The notes below the pieces were generated by a model. That model did no database searches. It was not told the DNA's origin and saw only the letters and a program-made list of their open reading frames with translations. Both the position numbers and the translations under genes were made by a program. Positions 1 through 7,543 of a DNA stretch of 16,129 bases are shown here, one piece after another. Source of the DNA: Oscillospiraceae bacterium. Lineage in GTDB: Bacteria > Bacillota_A > Clostridia > Oscillospirales > CAG-272. Location of the stretch: the NCBI GenBank assembly GCA_015064195.1, contig SVSO01000046.1, positions 1-16,129 on the forward strand. Direction: 5' to 3'. Within the stretch, counting starts at the first letter, position 1; each line of letters starts with the position of its first letter.

Positions 1-296
1 TATATATATATACTGTTAACAAATGGTGAAATTATATGAATTTTGTATGAATTATCTTCGGGAGGGATCGTTATTCAAGGGGGATATTTGATTTGTGAAT
101 ATTTAGAGGTTCCCTTTACTACAAAATTGAGAATTTTGCAAGCACTCTTCGACAAAAATCTCAAAATGCCAAGAGAATTTCCACCCGCTTCCGGCTGGCT
201 TTTTATGCTTTTTCACCAAAAGACGCTCCATCGCCGTGAATTGAGAGTACAAATCGTGAGAAATCAGAATTTTTACAACTTTTTTTGCAAATCCTC
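1..296. other. AT-rich intergenic stretch without a supported gene
   Basis: I see no gene here. A reading frame at 43-324 runs through the -35 and -10 boxes of the downstream promoter and resembles no family I know, so it is not called. The only structure is an imperfect inverted repeat, 127-138 against 153-164, with 11 of 12 positions complementary and a 14-base loop. It is not followed by a T-run on the plus strand. A TA dinucleotide run opens the window at 1-12. Confidence 0.6.
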
Positions 297-325
297 TTGC
301 AATTCCCGCAATTCTGTGGTATAAT
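297..325 (+). promoter_or_regulatory. rpmB promoter (sigma-A type, extended -10)
   Basis: The -35 is TTGCAA (297-302), followed by a 17-base spacer and a perfect TATAAT (320-325). TGG immediately before it gives an extended -10. Transcription should begin near 332, leaving a leader of about 60 bases before rpmB. Confidence 0.85.
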
Positions 326-349
326 ATTACTGTTATCGTATGAAATCAC

Positions 350-373
350 GCTGTGTGTCAAAGCGCACGCAGC
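350..373 (+). promoter_or_regulatory. Hairpin in the rpmB 5' leader
   Basis: Bases 350-358 can pair with 365-373 (9 bp including two G-U pairs, loop 359-364). The hairpin ends four bases before the AGGAGG at 378-383, so it could affect translation initiation. It is not followed by T residues, so it is not a terminator. Whether it has a regulatory role is unknown. Confidence 0.3.
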
Positions 374-393
374 TTCAAGGAGGTAAATGAATC

Positions 394-582
394 ATGGCAA
401 AGTGTGAAATCTGCGGAAAGGCAGTTGTATTCGGACAGGCGGTTTCTCATTCCAACCGCAAGACCAACAGAACCTGGAAGCCCAACATCAGACGCGTGAA
501 GGCAATCGTTGACGGCACTCACAAGACCATCAACGTATGCTCTCGCTGCCTGCGCTCCGGCAAGGTCAACAGAGCTGTTTAA
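394..582 (+). CDS. rpmB: 50S ribosomal protein L28 (zinc-finger form)
   Basis: L28 is a small basic protein of the large ribosomal subunit. The 62-residue product has the normal length for the family and the usual MAKCEICGK opening. Cys4, Cys7, Cys49 and Cys52 form the two CxxC pairs of the zinc-binding form; zinc-free paralogues lack them. The core with HSNRKTNR and WKPNIRRVKA is typical. The start is fixed by AGGAGG (378-383), ten bases upstream. The gene has its own strong promoter (297-325) and is followed within 15 bases by a terminator, so it is mainly a single-gene transcript. The identification is certain. Confidence 0.98.
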   Translation: MAKCEICGKAVVFGQAVSHSNRKTNRTWKPNIRRVKAIVDGTHKTINVCSRCLRSGKVNRAV

Positions 583-595
583 TCAGAGTATCAGC

Positions 596-621
596 AAAAA
601 AACCGCCATGGCGGTTTTTTT
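596..621. terminator. Palindromic terminator after rpmB
   Basis: A perfect 26-base palindrome: seven A (596-602), CCGC, a CATG loop (607-610), GCGG and seven T (615-621). It can act as an intrinsic terminator in either direction. The next gene's ribosome binding site starts only nine bases after it, so that gene would depend on readthrough. Confidence 0.9.
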
Positions 622-639
622 GTTTATCCGGAGGTTTTT

Positions 640-1365
640 ATGAAATACCTGCTTCTCCATCATCGCGCCGCCGAACGCTTTTCCGCATCCCTTGCATCGG
701 CGGACTTCATTCCCGTGCCGCTTTTCCCCGATGAGCGGCTGAATCATATCGTCGCCGCTCATGCGGATACGCTGATTTTTTCCGGCATCGGTGCGCCCAT
801 GGTAAACGAACAGTACGCCGCCGCACTGCCGGAGGAGATCGTACCGTGGCTGACGCTGACCCCCGATTCGCCCTACGGCGATTATCCCACGGACACTGCA
901 TTCAATGCTCTCGTCATGGGCCAGCGGCTCCTCTGTCGGCCGGAAAGCCTTGCGCCGTCCGTGATGACCGCCGCGTCGGATGCGGGCATGACGATCATTC
1001 CCGTGCGGCAGGGCTATGCAAAATGTGCTGTTCTCGCCATTCCCTCCCGCATGGCCGCCATCACCGCCGATACCGGCATGGCGGATGGGATGGAAGCCTG
1101 CGGCATCCGCGTTCTGCGCATCACGCCGGGTCACATTGCCCTCGACGGCTGTGACTACGGCTTCATCGGCGGCGCCTCCTTCGTCCACGATCCGGAAATC
1201 TGCTGCTCCATGATGGCGGATGTGCGGCCCACAGTGTACTTTTTCGGCGATATCTCCGCCCATCCCGACAGCGCGGCCATTGCGGAATTTCTCTCCCGCC
1301 TCGGATGCCGCACCGTCAGCTTCGACGGGCCGCTCACCGACTTCGGCGGCGCGGTCATTCTGTGA
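640..1365 (+). CDS. DUF6873 family protein, predicted guanidine-modifying-enzyme fold
   Basis: The 241-residue soluble protein has no signal peptide or membrane segment. I recognise the pattern of the DUF6873 family, which is assigned to the same fold as arginine deiminases and amidinotransferases; no substrate is known to me. Conserved-looking blocks are DTLIFSGIGAP (43-53), YPTDTAFNA (82-90), VRQGYAKCAV (122-131), DGCDYGFIGGAS (169-180), FFGDISAHPD (201-210) and LTDFGGA (232-238). Cys129 and His208 are possible active-site residues, but this is inference. The start is set by GGAGG at 630-634. No promoter is visible between the rpmB terminator and this gene, so expression may come from leakage through that terminator. 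The gene ends before a hairpin shared with the convergent regulator. Confidence 0.8.
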   Translation: MKYLLLHHRAAERFSASLASADFIPVPLFPDERLNHIVAAHADTLIFSGIGAPMVNEQYAAALPEEIVPWLTLTPDSPYGDYPTDTAFNALVMGQRLLCRPESLAPSVMTAASDAGMTIIPVRQGYAKCAVLAIPSRMAAITADTGMADGMEACGIRVLRITPGHIALDGCDYGFIGGASFVHDPEICCSMMADVRPTVYFFGDISAHPDSAAIAEFLSRLGCRTVSFDGPLTDFGGAVIL

Positions 1366-1391
1366 TACGCGGCACGGTAAAATATGCGCAA

Positions 1392-1420
1392 ACTCCCGCA
1401 CGGCTTGACCGTGCGGGAGT
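1392..1420. terminator. Bidirectional hairpin between DUF6873 gene and AraC regulator 1
   Basis: A perfect 12-bp stem (1392-1403 with 1409-1420) and a CTTGA loop lie between two convergent genes. T-richness after the stem is moderate on both strands. The arms contain TCCCGCACGG, the same ten bases as in the hairpin at 7544-7572. Confidence 0.75.
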
Positions 1421-1422
1421 AT

Positions 1423-2391
1423 TTATCGTTCAAAGGGTTTTGACGGCATCAGCTCGGAACGTCTGCGCAGCTGCAGATATTCCGTGGGGGAGAGTGTGGT
1501 ATATTTCTTGAATTCCCGGGAAAACCAGCAGAAATCTGTGAAGCCCACCCGTTCGGCGATCTCACCGATGGGCAGAGGATCGCCGCCGCTGTTCATGTAA
1601 TCCGACAGCGCACGCTGGATCCGGTATTCGATGAGATATCTGGAAAACGGTTTGCCGAAATGCCCCTTGAACAGCCGGCAGAAATAGCTGTGACTGTAGG
1701 GAAACCGCTCACTGATCTGCTCCGCCGTGATGCGTTTTGCATAATTTTCCTCGAGGAATGCCGTCATATCCCGCAGGAAGTCGTTGGATTTTTCCACGTT
1801 ATGCTGATGCAGATACCCGCCTTCCGCAAGAAGTGCGAAGATGGTCTGGATCGCCGCTGACAACCGCAGCTCCGCCACGCCGCTGCTTCCCTGACAGGCG
1901 TAAAGCTCTGCCAGACTGCACACCAGCGCACCGATCTCCCGCGTCCGTTCACTGTCGGCAATCACCGTGTCGCAGATGAGCTTTTCCCCCGCCCAGTCCG
2001 CCAGGGAATATTCCCAACCGGCATCTGTCATTCCGATGGGCATGAAGCCCGCAGGTTCAAATGTGGCGAAGGTATAGCGTACATTCGGCTGATCCACATC
2101 CAGCATGGCGCCGTGGAGCTGATACGGGTCAAATATCAGCAGTTCCCCCGTCTTGACCCTGCACCGCTCGCTGCCGTACACCACCGTCATTTCGCCCTCG
2201 TTGATATAGATGACCTCCGCCGCCTCATGAATGTGCGGCAGGAAGCAGATGATCTGCCGACGGTCGGTGAGCCAGCCGTTATCCCGATTCACCAGCGAAA
2301 AGCATTCGCGCGGCCGATCGAATATCAGCTCCTGTGAGCTGATAGACATATTTTTATAATAAAGCGCATGGGTGCGGGAAATCTGATTCAT
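1423..2391 (-). CDS. AraC family transcriptional regulator 1 (cupin plus two HTH)
   Basis: A cytoplasmic DNA-binding regulator of 322 residues. The N-terminal cupin-like sensing domain carries PHIHEAAEVIYINEGE (52-67) and a TGELLIFDPYQLHG block (81-94). The C-terminal AraC/XylS domain (about 205-310) has its first helix-turn-helix around EQISERFPYSHSYFCRLFKGHFGKPF and its second around IGEIAERVGFTDFCWFSREFKK. The start is ATG 2391, preceded by AGAGGTG. An upstream TTG at 2445 lies inside the promoter's -35 and is excluded. The gene is divergent from the sialidase-like/SBP operon, its likely target. The ligand is unknown; a sugar is plausible from the family and from the neighbours. Confidence 0.9.
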   Translation of the reverse strand: MNQISRTHALYYKNMSISSQELIFDRPRECFSLVNRDNGWLTDRRQIICFLPHIHEAAEVIYINEGEMTVVYGSERCRVKTGELLIFDPYQLHGAMLDVDQPNVRYTFATFEPAGFMPIGMTDAGWEYSLADWAGEKLICDTVIADSERTREIGALVCSLAELYACQGSSGVAELRLSAAIQTIFALLAEGGYLHQHNVEKSNDFLRDMTAFLEENYAKRITAEQISERFPYSHSYFCRLFKGHFGKPFSRYLIEYRIQRALSDYMNSGGDPLPIGEIAERVGFTDFCWFSREFKKYTTLSPTEYLQLRRRSELMPSKPFER

Positions 2392-2416
2392 GTCACTACA
2401 CCTCTTTTCATAATGT

Positions 2417-2445
2417 ATTATACCATATTCCCACAAAAAAGTCAA
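2417..2445 (-). promoter_or_regulatory. Promoter of AraC regulator 1
   Basis: On the minus strand: TTGACT (2445-2440), a 17-base spacer and a perfect TATAAT (2422-2417), with TGG before it as an extended -10. Strong and probably active by default. Its -35 is the complement of the GTCAA copy at 2441-2445. Confidence 0.85.
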
Positions 2446-2466
2446 TACAGTTCAAATTAAAATCAA
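2441..2466. promoter_or_regulatory. Candidate AraC operator, two TCAA sites 21 bp apart
   Basis: TCAA occurs at 2442-2445 (within GTCAATACAG) and at 2463-2466, exactly 21 bp apart; another lies between them at 2452-2455. The inner site is 36 bp upstream of the TATACT at 2499. The spacing matches the gaps before the other two SBP genes. The match between the two sites is short here, so this copy alone would be weak evidence. Confidence 0.45.
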
Positions 2467-2495
2467 GCAAATTCTAACGCTGCGGGCGGCGGGTG

Positions 2496-2509
2496 TGGTA
2501 TACTATAAT
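2496..2509 (+). promoter_or_regulatory. Promoter of the sialidase-like/SBP1 operon, extended -10
   Basis: TGGTATACT at 2496-2504 is an extended -10; an overlapping TATAAT at 2504-2509 is an alternative. The expected -35 position (2476-2481) holds AACGCT, which does not resemble TTGACA. That is what an activator-dependent promoter looks like. Confidence 0.6.
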
Positions 2510-2543
2510 TACAGCAACGTAAAGAAAGCAGGAGGAAAGTATC

Positions 2544-3578
2544 ATGCTTTGGAACGAGAATACTCCCTTCCCCGCTGTCGGCGATCTTCGCAGGATCGAC
2601 GGTATCGAGCACATTCCCATCCATCGGGCCATCGGCGGCGGTTATCAGTTTCTGCTGGGCGCGGCTATTGTGAAGCATGGCGGCAGGCTGTATGCCAGCT
2701 GGCTCAATTCATGGCGCAGAGAAAACGATCCCTACTCCGTGCTTGCGCAGAAATGCTCCCTCGACGGCGGACGGACATGGCAGGATGACACGATTATTGC
2801 GGGCGCATCTCCCGACGGCTTCTGTCACAGTCACGGCGTCTACATCTCACATGGCGGCAGGCTGTATGCCTATTGCCCTCGGGCAAAATTCGACTATGAT
2901 GTCTACCGTAAGCTTGTCTGCGAGGTCTGGGAGCTGACGGAGGGCGGCTGGGTCTGCCGAGGCAATGCGGTGAACGATCGATTCTGGCCTCTGTGTGAGC
3001 CGATCCGCGTTGGTGATCACTGGGTCATGGCAGGGCTTGAAACGGAGCGCGCGCAGGCGGCAGTGGCACTCAGCAACGGAAGTGATCTCTTTCACTGGCG
3101 AATGGTCGAGATCCCCAATCCCGACGGCATAAAATGCTGGGGGGAAACGACGGTCATTGACTGCGGCGATCATCTTCACGCCGTTGTCCGTGACAGCGAT
3201 AACGACCGCGAGACCGCACTTGAAAGCGAAAGCTATGACAGCGGCTGCACATGGACACCGCTCCGGTATGCCAATCTTCCCATGGCCTGCTCCAAACCAT
3301 GCGGCGGCATTCTTCCAAACGGCGAGCGGTATCTCATTTTCAACGCAGCCGGACGCTGGTATCGCCGTACATTGGTCATCGCCGTTGGCAAGGAGGCCTT
3401 TGAGCGGGTTTATATCATCCGTGACGAGGATTTGGAGATGCCGCGTTTTCACGACGGGCCACAGGAGTGGTCTTATCCCTATGCCCACATCGCAGACGAC
3501 AAGCTGTATGTGGTCTACGATCAAAACAAAGAGGACTGCGAGCTGGCAATCCTGCCCCTTGCATCCTTAGAAAAATGA
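2544..3578 (+). CDS. Sialidase-fold (BNR repeat) protein, cytoplasmic
   Basis: The 344-residue protein has two Asp-box motifs (SxDxGxTW), Ser72-Trp79 and Ser230-Trp237, the hallmark of sialidase-type beta-propellers. The ending WSYPYAHIADDKLYVVYDQNKEDCEL fits the BNR_2 group of sialidase-related proteins. There is no signal peptide, so it should act inside the cell, perhaps on an imported oligosaccharide. I do not see the FRIP arginine motif of classical sialidases near the N-terminus, so neither sialidase activity nor any specific substrate should be assumed. The start is set by AGGAGG (2530-2535). It is the first gene of an operon with the SBP gene 13 bases downstream, and is probably controlled by the divergent AraC regulator. 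Confidence 0.75.
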   Translation: MLWNENTPFPAVGDLRRIDGIEHIPIHRAIGGGYQFLLGAAIVKHGGRLYASWLNSWRRENDPYSVLAQKCSLDGGRTWQDDTIIAGASPDGFCHSHGVYISHGGRLYAYCPRAKFDYDVYRKLVCEVWELTEGGWVCRGNAVNDRFWPLCEPIRVGDHWVMAGLETERAQAAVALSNGSDLFHWRMVEIPNPDGIKCWGETTVIDCGDHLHAVVRDSDNDRETALESESYDSGCTWTPLRYANLPMACSKPCGGILPNGERYLIFNAAGRWYRRTLVIAVGKEAFERVYIIRDEDLEMPRFHDGPQEWSYPYAHIADDKLYVVYDQNKEDCELAILPLASLEK

Positions 3579-3591
3579 AGGAGGATTTCAT

Positions 3592-5025
3592 ATGAACAAG
3601 AATCGCACACTCGCACTGATTTTGGCAGGACTGCTCACCGCATCCGTTTTTTCCTGCGGTGATGCTGCCACCGACGCCACGGATACGACCGATACAACTA
3701 CCGCCGCGACGGAGACCGAACCTCCGCTGCCCATTCCCGAAGCGGATTACGGCGGCGCGGATTTCAATATTTATCTGTGGGATCTATCCAAGCTCCCCGT
3801 CACCGAGGAGAACGGCGACATTCTCAACGATGCTGTGTACGCTCGAAACCGCAAGGTGGAGGATCTGTACAACGTGAAGCTCAACTACACCATCAGTGCC
3901 GGCGGCATTGCGGAAATCGGTGACTGGTACGGCACCATGACCGCTTCCATCATGGCCGGCGACAATGACATCCAGCTGGCCGGCGGCTACGGCTACCGCC
4001 TCGCATCCCTCACCCTCGACGGCAATTTCGCCAATCTTCTCGACATTCCTGAGATCGACTTCTCCGCCGAATGGTGGCCGCAGAACATTCAGGAGGCCGG
4101 AAATCTGGGCGGTAATATGTACATGGCCATCGGCAATATCGATTATAGCTATTATGAGAATATCTTCGCCATTTTCTTCAATAAGCAGCTGGCGGACGAG
4201 CTGAAGATCGAAAGCCCCTACGAGCTGGTGAAATCCGGCAAGTGGACGCTGGACAAGCTGATCGCCCTTTCAGAGCTTGGCGGCGCAGATCTGGACGGTG
4301 ACTCCAAGATGACGAACGCCGACCGCTTCGGCTACATCACCGGCCAGCACACCCGTGTGGATGTGTTTGTCGCGGCCTGCGATATTCCGATCACCGAATG
4401 GAACAGTGACGGTATTCCCTCCCTCGGCCCGCTGTCGGAAAAATTTTCAGATCTGTCGGTAAAGCTGAAGGATTTCCTGAATGCCAAGGATTATGTCTGG
4501 TACAAGGATGATGCCAACAATGACACCATGTTCTCAAACAATCAGGGACTCTTCTTCATGCAGAAGATGAGCGCAGCCGATGCCCTTCGCGATATGGACG
4601 CAGACTTCGGCATCCTCCCCGCGCCCAAGTGGGATGAAGCGCAGGAGCAGTATTACACCAACCAGTGCATCGGCGACTCCACCACCTATATCATCCCCGT
4701 CACCGCCGACCACTCCCAGAGCGGTACCATCCTCGAAGCGCTCAACTATTTCGGCTGGACCGATGTTCTGCCCGTCTACTATGAGAAAGCCCTCAAGGGT
4801 AAGAGTGCCCGCGATAACGAATCGCAGGAAATGCTTGACATTATTTTTTACAGCGTCATCTACGATTTCACGCAGATTTACGCCTACAACTTCGGCGATC
4901 TGAAGTCTCCGTACATGATTCTCCGCCATGTAACGACCAGCCCCAAGGATCTGGCATCCAGATGGGCCACCTTTGAACCGTCCATGGTCGAATCCATGAA
5001 CAGCATCGTCGCATCCCTCAAATAA
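3592..5025 (+). CDS. Extracellular solute-binding lipoprotein 1 (ABC transporter type, orphan)
   Basis: A membrane-anchored sugar-type solute receptor of 477 residues. A short positive N-terminus and hydrophobic stretch (about 6-20) end at lipobox Cys22 (VFSC; Phe at -2 is unusual). A Thr/Asp/Glu-rich linker (24-45) follows, then the binding domain. Residues 233-244 (DLDGDSKMTNAD) have the spacing of an EF-hand calcium loop. KWTLDKL (217-223) and the late block with SQEMLDIIF recur in the other two SBPs of the window. It is clearly paralogous to SBP 2 along its length, more distantly to SBP 3. It is cotranscribed with the sialidase-like gene (13-base gap, GGAGG just before the start). No permease or ATPase gene is present nearby, so it must share a transporter encoded elsewhere or serve as a receptor. 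Confidence 0.88.
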   Translation: MNKNRTLALILAGLLTASVFSCGDAATDATDTTDTTTAATETEPPLPIPEADYGGADFNIYLWDLSKLPVTEENGDILNDAVYARNRKVEDLYNVKLNYTISAGGIAEIGDWYGTMTASIMAGDNDIQLAGGYGYRLASLTLDGNFANLLDIPEIDFSAEWWPQNIQEAGNLGGNMYMAIGNIDYSYYENIFAIFFNKQLADELKIESPYELVKSGKWTLDKLIALSELGGADLDGDSKMTNADRFGYITGQHTRVDVFVAACDIPITEWNSDGIPSLGPLSEKFSDLSVKLKDFLNAKDYVWYKDDANNDTMFSNNQGLFFMQKMSAADALRDMDADFGILPAPKWDEAQEQYYTNQCIGDSTTYIIPVTADHSQSGTILEALNYFGWTDVLPVYYEKALKGKSARDNESQEMLDIIFYSVIYDFTQIYAYNFGDLKSPYMILRHVTTSPKDLASRWATFEPSMVESMNSIVASLK

Positions 5026-5030
5026 ACCGC

Positions 5031-5065
5031 AAACAGCCGCCCGATTACATCGAGCGGCTGTTTTT
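5031..5065. terminator. Bidirectional terminator between SBP 1 and AraC regulator 2
   Basis: A 10-bp stem, AAACAGCCGC (5031-5040) with GCGGCTGTTT (5054-5063), extends past one mismatch by CGA/TCG (5042-5044 with 5050-5052) to a TTACA loop. T residues follow to 5065 on the plus strand, and on the minus strand the stem itself ends in TTT. The loop holds the stop codon of the minus-strand regulator (5047-5045). Confidence 0.85.
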
Positions 5066-5959
5066 GTATTCCGTCGGCGACATTCCGACGATTTTTTTGA
5101 AGCTGTGGGAGAAGCGGCTGTAGTTTGGGAATCCCACCCGTGCCGCAAGCTCGCCGATGGGAATCCTGGAGTCCGGATTTTTCAAAAAATGATCCACCGC
5201 CTGCGTGATGCGGTATTCCTCCAGATAATTAAAAAACGGCTTGCCGAAATGCTTTTTGAACAGCCGGCAGAAATAGCTGGGGTGATAGGAGAATTTCTCG
5301 CAGAGCATCTCCATGGTGATCTCCTCCGTATAATGCTTCGCGATGTATTCGCTCATGCGCAGGGTGAACTCCGGCAGACCCGGCACATTCGGCTGATTCC
5401 GTCGGATGCCGCCCGCACGGTCGATCTCGTGCAGTACGCCGAAAAACAGCATCGTGATCTCAAGCTCTGCACTGCTGTCTGTGCCGCTGTCCTTGCATTG
5501 TGCGGCGATCTCGTCCATGAGCCGCCCTGTCTCCTCCGACCGGATGCGCCGGACAAATGTGGATTTTCCATTTGCCAGATCCGCCGGAATGCCGCCGGTG
5601 ATGCCCGGATGAAGCATCTGCTCCAGATCGAATTTCAGGTAGGTATATTTCACATAGGGCAGCGATTTGTCAACGCAGCCGAAATGCGGTTCGTAGCGGT
5701 TGAACATCAGGATATCCCCCGCCTGCGCTTCAAAGGAATCCTCGCCCGCCTCCACGTGCATCGCTCCCTCTATCACGTGCTGGATCTCGATGGAGCTGTG
5801 AAAATGATTCCGATAGCAGACCATCGTGTCCGGCGAAATCTCCGGATGACTGGGATCGGGGAACCGTTTGGCATCCTCCGAGGTAAAGGTGTACGTATGC
5901 GCAAACAGTGGAAGATTCGCCAGCTGCCGTCTGCGTCCTTCAAAATAGATGTTTCTCAT
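5045..5959 (-). CDS. AraC family transcriptional regulator 2 (cupin plus two HTH)
   Basis: A 304-residue regulator built like the other two. The cupin-like domain has NHFHSSIEIQHVIEGAMHVE (51-70) and AGDILMFNRYEPHFG (80-94). The AraC/XylS domain (about 205-300) has its first HTH around LCEKFSYHPSYFCRLFKKHFGKPF (219-242) and its second around IGELAARVGFPNYSRFSHSFKK (268-289), ending in GMSPTEYKNSR. The start is decided by AGGAGGG (5971-5965), five bases upstream. It is divergent from SBP 2, its probable target, and convergent with SBP 1. Its final codons form half of the shared terminator. The inducer is unknown. Confidence 0.92.
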   Translation of the reverse strand: MRNIYFEGRRRQLANLPLFAHTYTFTSEDAKRFPDPSHPEISPDTMVCYRNHFHSSIEIQHVIEGAMHVEAGEDSFEAQAGDILMFNRYEPHFGCVDKSLPYVKYTYLKFDLEQMLHPGITGGIPADLANGKSTFVRRIRSEETGRLMDEIAAQCKDSGTDSSAELEITMLFFGVLHEIDRAGGIRRNQPNVPGLPEFTLRMSEYIAKHYTEEITMEMLCEKFSYHPSYFCRLFKKHFGKPFFNYLEEYRITQAVDHFLKNPDSRIPIGELAARVGFPNYSRFSHSFKKIVGMSPTEYKNSRSM

Positions 5960-5977
5960 GTCATCCCTCCTGAATAT

Positions 5978-6006
5978 AGTATATCATACATCCGCAAAAA
6001 TGTCAA
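5978..6006 (-). promoter_or_regulatory. Promoter of AraC regulator 2
   Basis: A consensus TTGACA (6006-6001), a 17-base spacer and TATACT (5983-5978) on the minus strand. The -35 coincides with the distal copy of the repeated TGTCAATACAT, so a protein bound there would block this promoter. Confidence 0.88.
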
Positions 6007-6032
6007 TACATTACATATTTTTGTCAATACAT
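6001..6032. promoter_or_regulatory. Candidate AraC operator: 11-bp direct repeat, 21-bp period
   Basis: TGTCAATACAT occurs twice without a mismatch, at 6001-6011 and 6022-6032. The 21-bp period is two helical turns, as expected for two AraC-family subunits on one DNA face. The proximal copy ends three bases before the SBP 2 promoter's -35 position; the distal copy covers the regulator's own -35. This is the clearest of the three operator candidates. Confidence 0.7.
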
Positions 6033-6035
6033 CGC

Positions 6036-6064
6036 TTTATTTTGTTAGAACTTCATGTTATAAT
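6036..6064 (+). promoter_or_regulatory. SBP 2 promoter, activator-dependent type
   Basis: A perfect TATAAT (6059-6064) with TGT before it as extended -10. At 17 bases upstream the -35 position reads TTTATT (6036-6041), a poor match. The proximal repeat at 6022-6032 adjoins it. Confidence 0.75.
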
Positions 6065-6097
6065 AAATACGAATAAGGACAAGGAGGTTTTAAACAA

Positions 6098-7537
6098 ATG
6101 GCTAAAAATCGAATCAGAATCACAGCATTTTTCATTCTATCGGCAATGCTTGCGGCAATGTCGGCCTGCGGCGGTGAAAGTGTGCCCGCTGCCGACGAGT
6201 CAACTGACAGCACATCTGCCCCGGAAACGGAAGAGCTCATCCCCCTGCCCGAAGCCGATTACGGCGGCGAAACGGTGAATGTTTTCCTCTGGCAGAATGC
6301 GGAAATCGATGTAACGGAGGAGAACGGCGAAGTGCTGAACGATGCCATCTTCCGCCGCAATCAGACCATCGAGGAACAGTACAATTTCACGTTTTCCTTC
6401 ACCACCGCAGAAGGAAGCGGCGGTAATTACGGCACGTGGCTCGATACGCTGAGCAGCAGCATCATGGCCGGCGACGATTCCATCCAACTGGCCGGCGGTT
6501 ACGGATACCGTCTGTCCGCCGATTCCCTCAACGGAAATTTTGCAAATCTTCTTGACACTCCCATCGATTTCACCGCCGAATGGTGGCCCCAGAATCTGGT
6601 GGAGGCCGGCAATCTGGGCGGTGCGATGTACATCTGCTTCGGTAATCTGGACACGGATTTCTACAGCCGGATCCAGGTCATCCACTTCAACAAACAGCTG
6701 GCGATCGATTATGGCGTCACCGATGTCTACGATCTGGTGCGGGAGGGCAAATGGACGCTGGATAAGCTCATCGAATATTCCTCCAAGGCCGGCAAGGATC
6801 TGAACGGCGACTCCAAGATGACCGAGCTTGACCAGTTCGGCTATATCACTCAGCCCAACATGGACATCGACGGCTTCTTGAATTCCTGTCATCTGAAATT
6901 CACAGAGCTGGATGAAAACGGTCTGCCCGTCATGCTTCCGCTGCCGGAGCGGTATCTGACCGTGTTTGAAAAGATCAAGTCCTTCGCCCGGGAGTCGGAT
7001 TTCACCTTCTACGACCGCAACAGCAAGCTGACGCCCACCATTTTCAGTGAAGGCCGCGCACTGTTTGCCCCCTTCCAGCTCCGTTCCACCAACACGCTCC
7101 GGGAGATGGAAGCGGATTTCGGCATCCTTCCCTATCCGAAATTTGACGAGGCGCAGGACGGCTACGGCACACCCCTTTCCGTGGGCAACTGCTCCGCGTA
7201 TATGATCCCCCAAACCGCCGACAAGGACATGGTCGGCACCATTCTCGAAGCCATGGCTTACTACGGCTGGCGCGATGTGATGCCGGAGTACAAGGAGATC
7301 ACCCTGAAGGTCAAGGGCACCCGCGATGACGAATCGGCAGAAATGCTGGACATCATCTTCGCCGCCACACGCTTCGATTTCACCTCCTTCTACAGCTTTG
7401 CCTTCGGCGATCAGAGTGCGCCGGGTATGCTGCTCCGCCAGTGCATCAAGAACAACAAGGACATGGCCTCCAGCTGGGCATCCTCTCAGTCGCTGTTCGA
7501 CAAAACGCTGACTAAGCTCATCGATGCACTGAAATAA
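6098..7537 (+). CDS. Extracellular solute-binding lipoprotein 2 (ABC transporter type, orphan)
   Basis: A 479-residue lipoprotein receptor, close paralogue of SBP 1. The signal peptide ends at Cys24 (MSAC), followed by an acidic Ser/Thr linker and the shared start of the domain (PEADYGGE, VTEENGEVLNDAI). SIMAGD, IQLAGGYGYRL, AEWWPQN and EAGNLGG are shared with SBP 1. Residues 234-245 (DLNGDSKMTELD) fit an EF-hand-type calcium loop. KWTLDKL and ESAEMLDIIF are also conserved. The ribosome binding site is AAGGAGGT (6081-6088). It appears to be a single-gene transcript, divergent from AraC regulator 2. The sequence between the shared blocks differs enough that its ligand may differ from that of SBP 1. 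No transporter partner is nearby. Confidence 0.9.
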   Translation: MAKNRIRITAFFILSAMLAAMSACGGESVPAADESTDSTSAPETEELIPLPEADYGGETVNVFLWQNAEIDVTEENGEVLNDAIFRRNQTIEEQYNFTFSFTTAEGSGGNYGTWLDTLSSSIMAGDDSIQLAGGYGYRLSADSLNGNFANLLDTPIDFTAEWWPQNLVEAGNLGGAMYICFGNLDTDFYSRIQVIHFNKQLAIDYGVTDVYDLVREGKWTLDKLIEYSSKAGKDLNGDSKMTELDQFGYITQPNMDIDGFLNSCHLKFTELDENGLPVMLPLPERYLTVFEKIKSFARESDFTFYDRNSKLTPTIFSEGRALFAPFQLRSTNTLREMEADFGILPYPKFDEAQDGYGTPLSVGNCSAYMIPQTADKDMVGTILEAMAYYGWRDVMPEYKEITLKVKGTRDDESAEMLDIIFAATRFDFTSFYSFAFGDQSAPGMLLRQCIKNNKDMASSWASSQSLFDKTLTKLIDALK

Positions 7538-7543
7538 TCACAA

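Noticed and set aside
1..12. TA dinucleotide run as a possible repeat locus
   Set aside because: Too short, and cut by the window edge, to call a repeat feature.
43..324. Open frame of 93 codons on the plus strand
   Set aside because: It runs through the -35 and -10 of the rpmB promoter, has no convincing ribosome binding site and resembles no known protein.
583..1401. 272-codon frame opposite the DUF6873 gene
   Set aside because: Shadow of the real gene: low-complexity composition and no domain. It also runs through two terminators.
2392..2445. TTG start extending AraC regulator 1 by 18 residues
   Set aside because: It falls on the -35 of the regulator's own promoter; ATG 2391 has a proper ribosome binding site.
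6200..7213. 337-codon frame opposite SBP 2
   Set aside because: Antisense shadow caused by codon bias; the plus strand encodes a clear lipoprotein.
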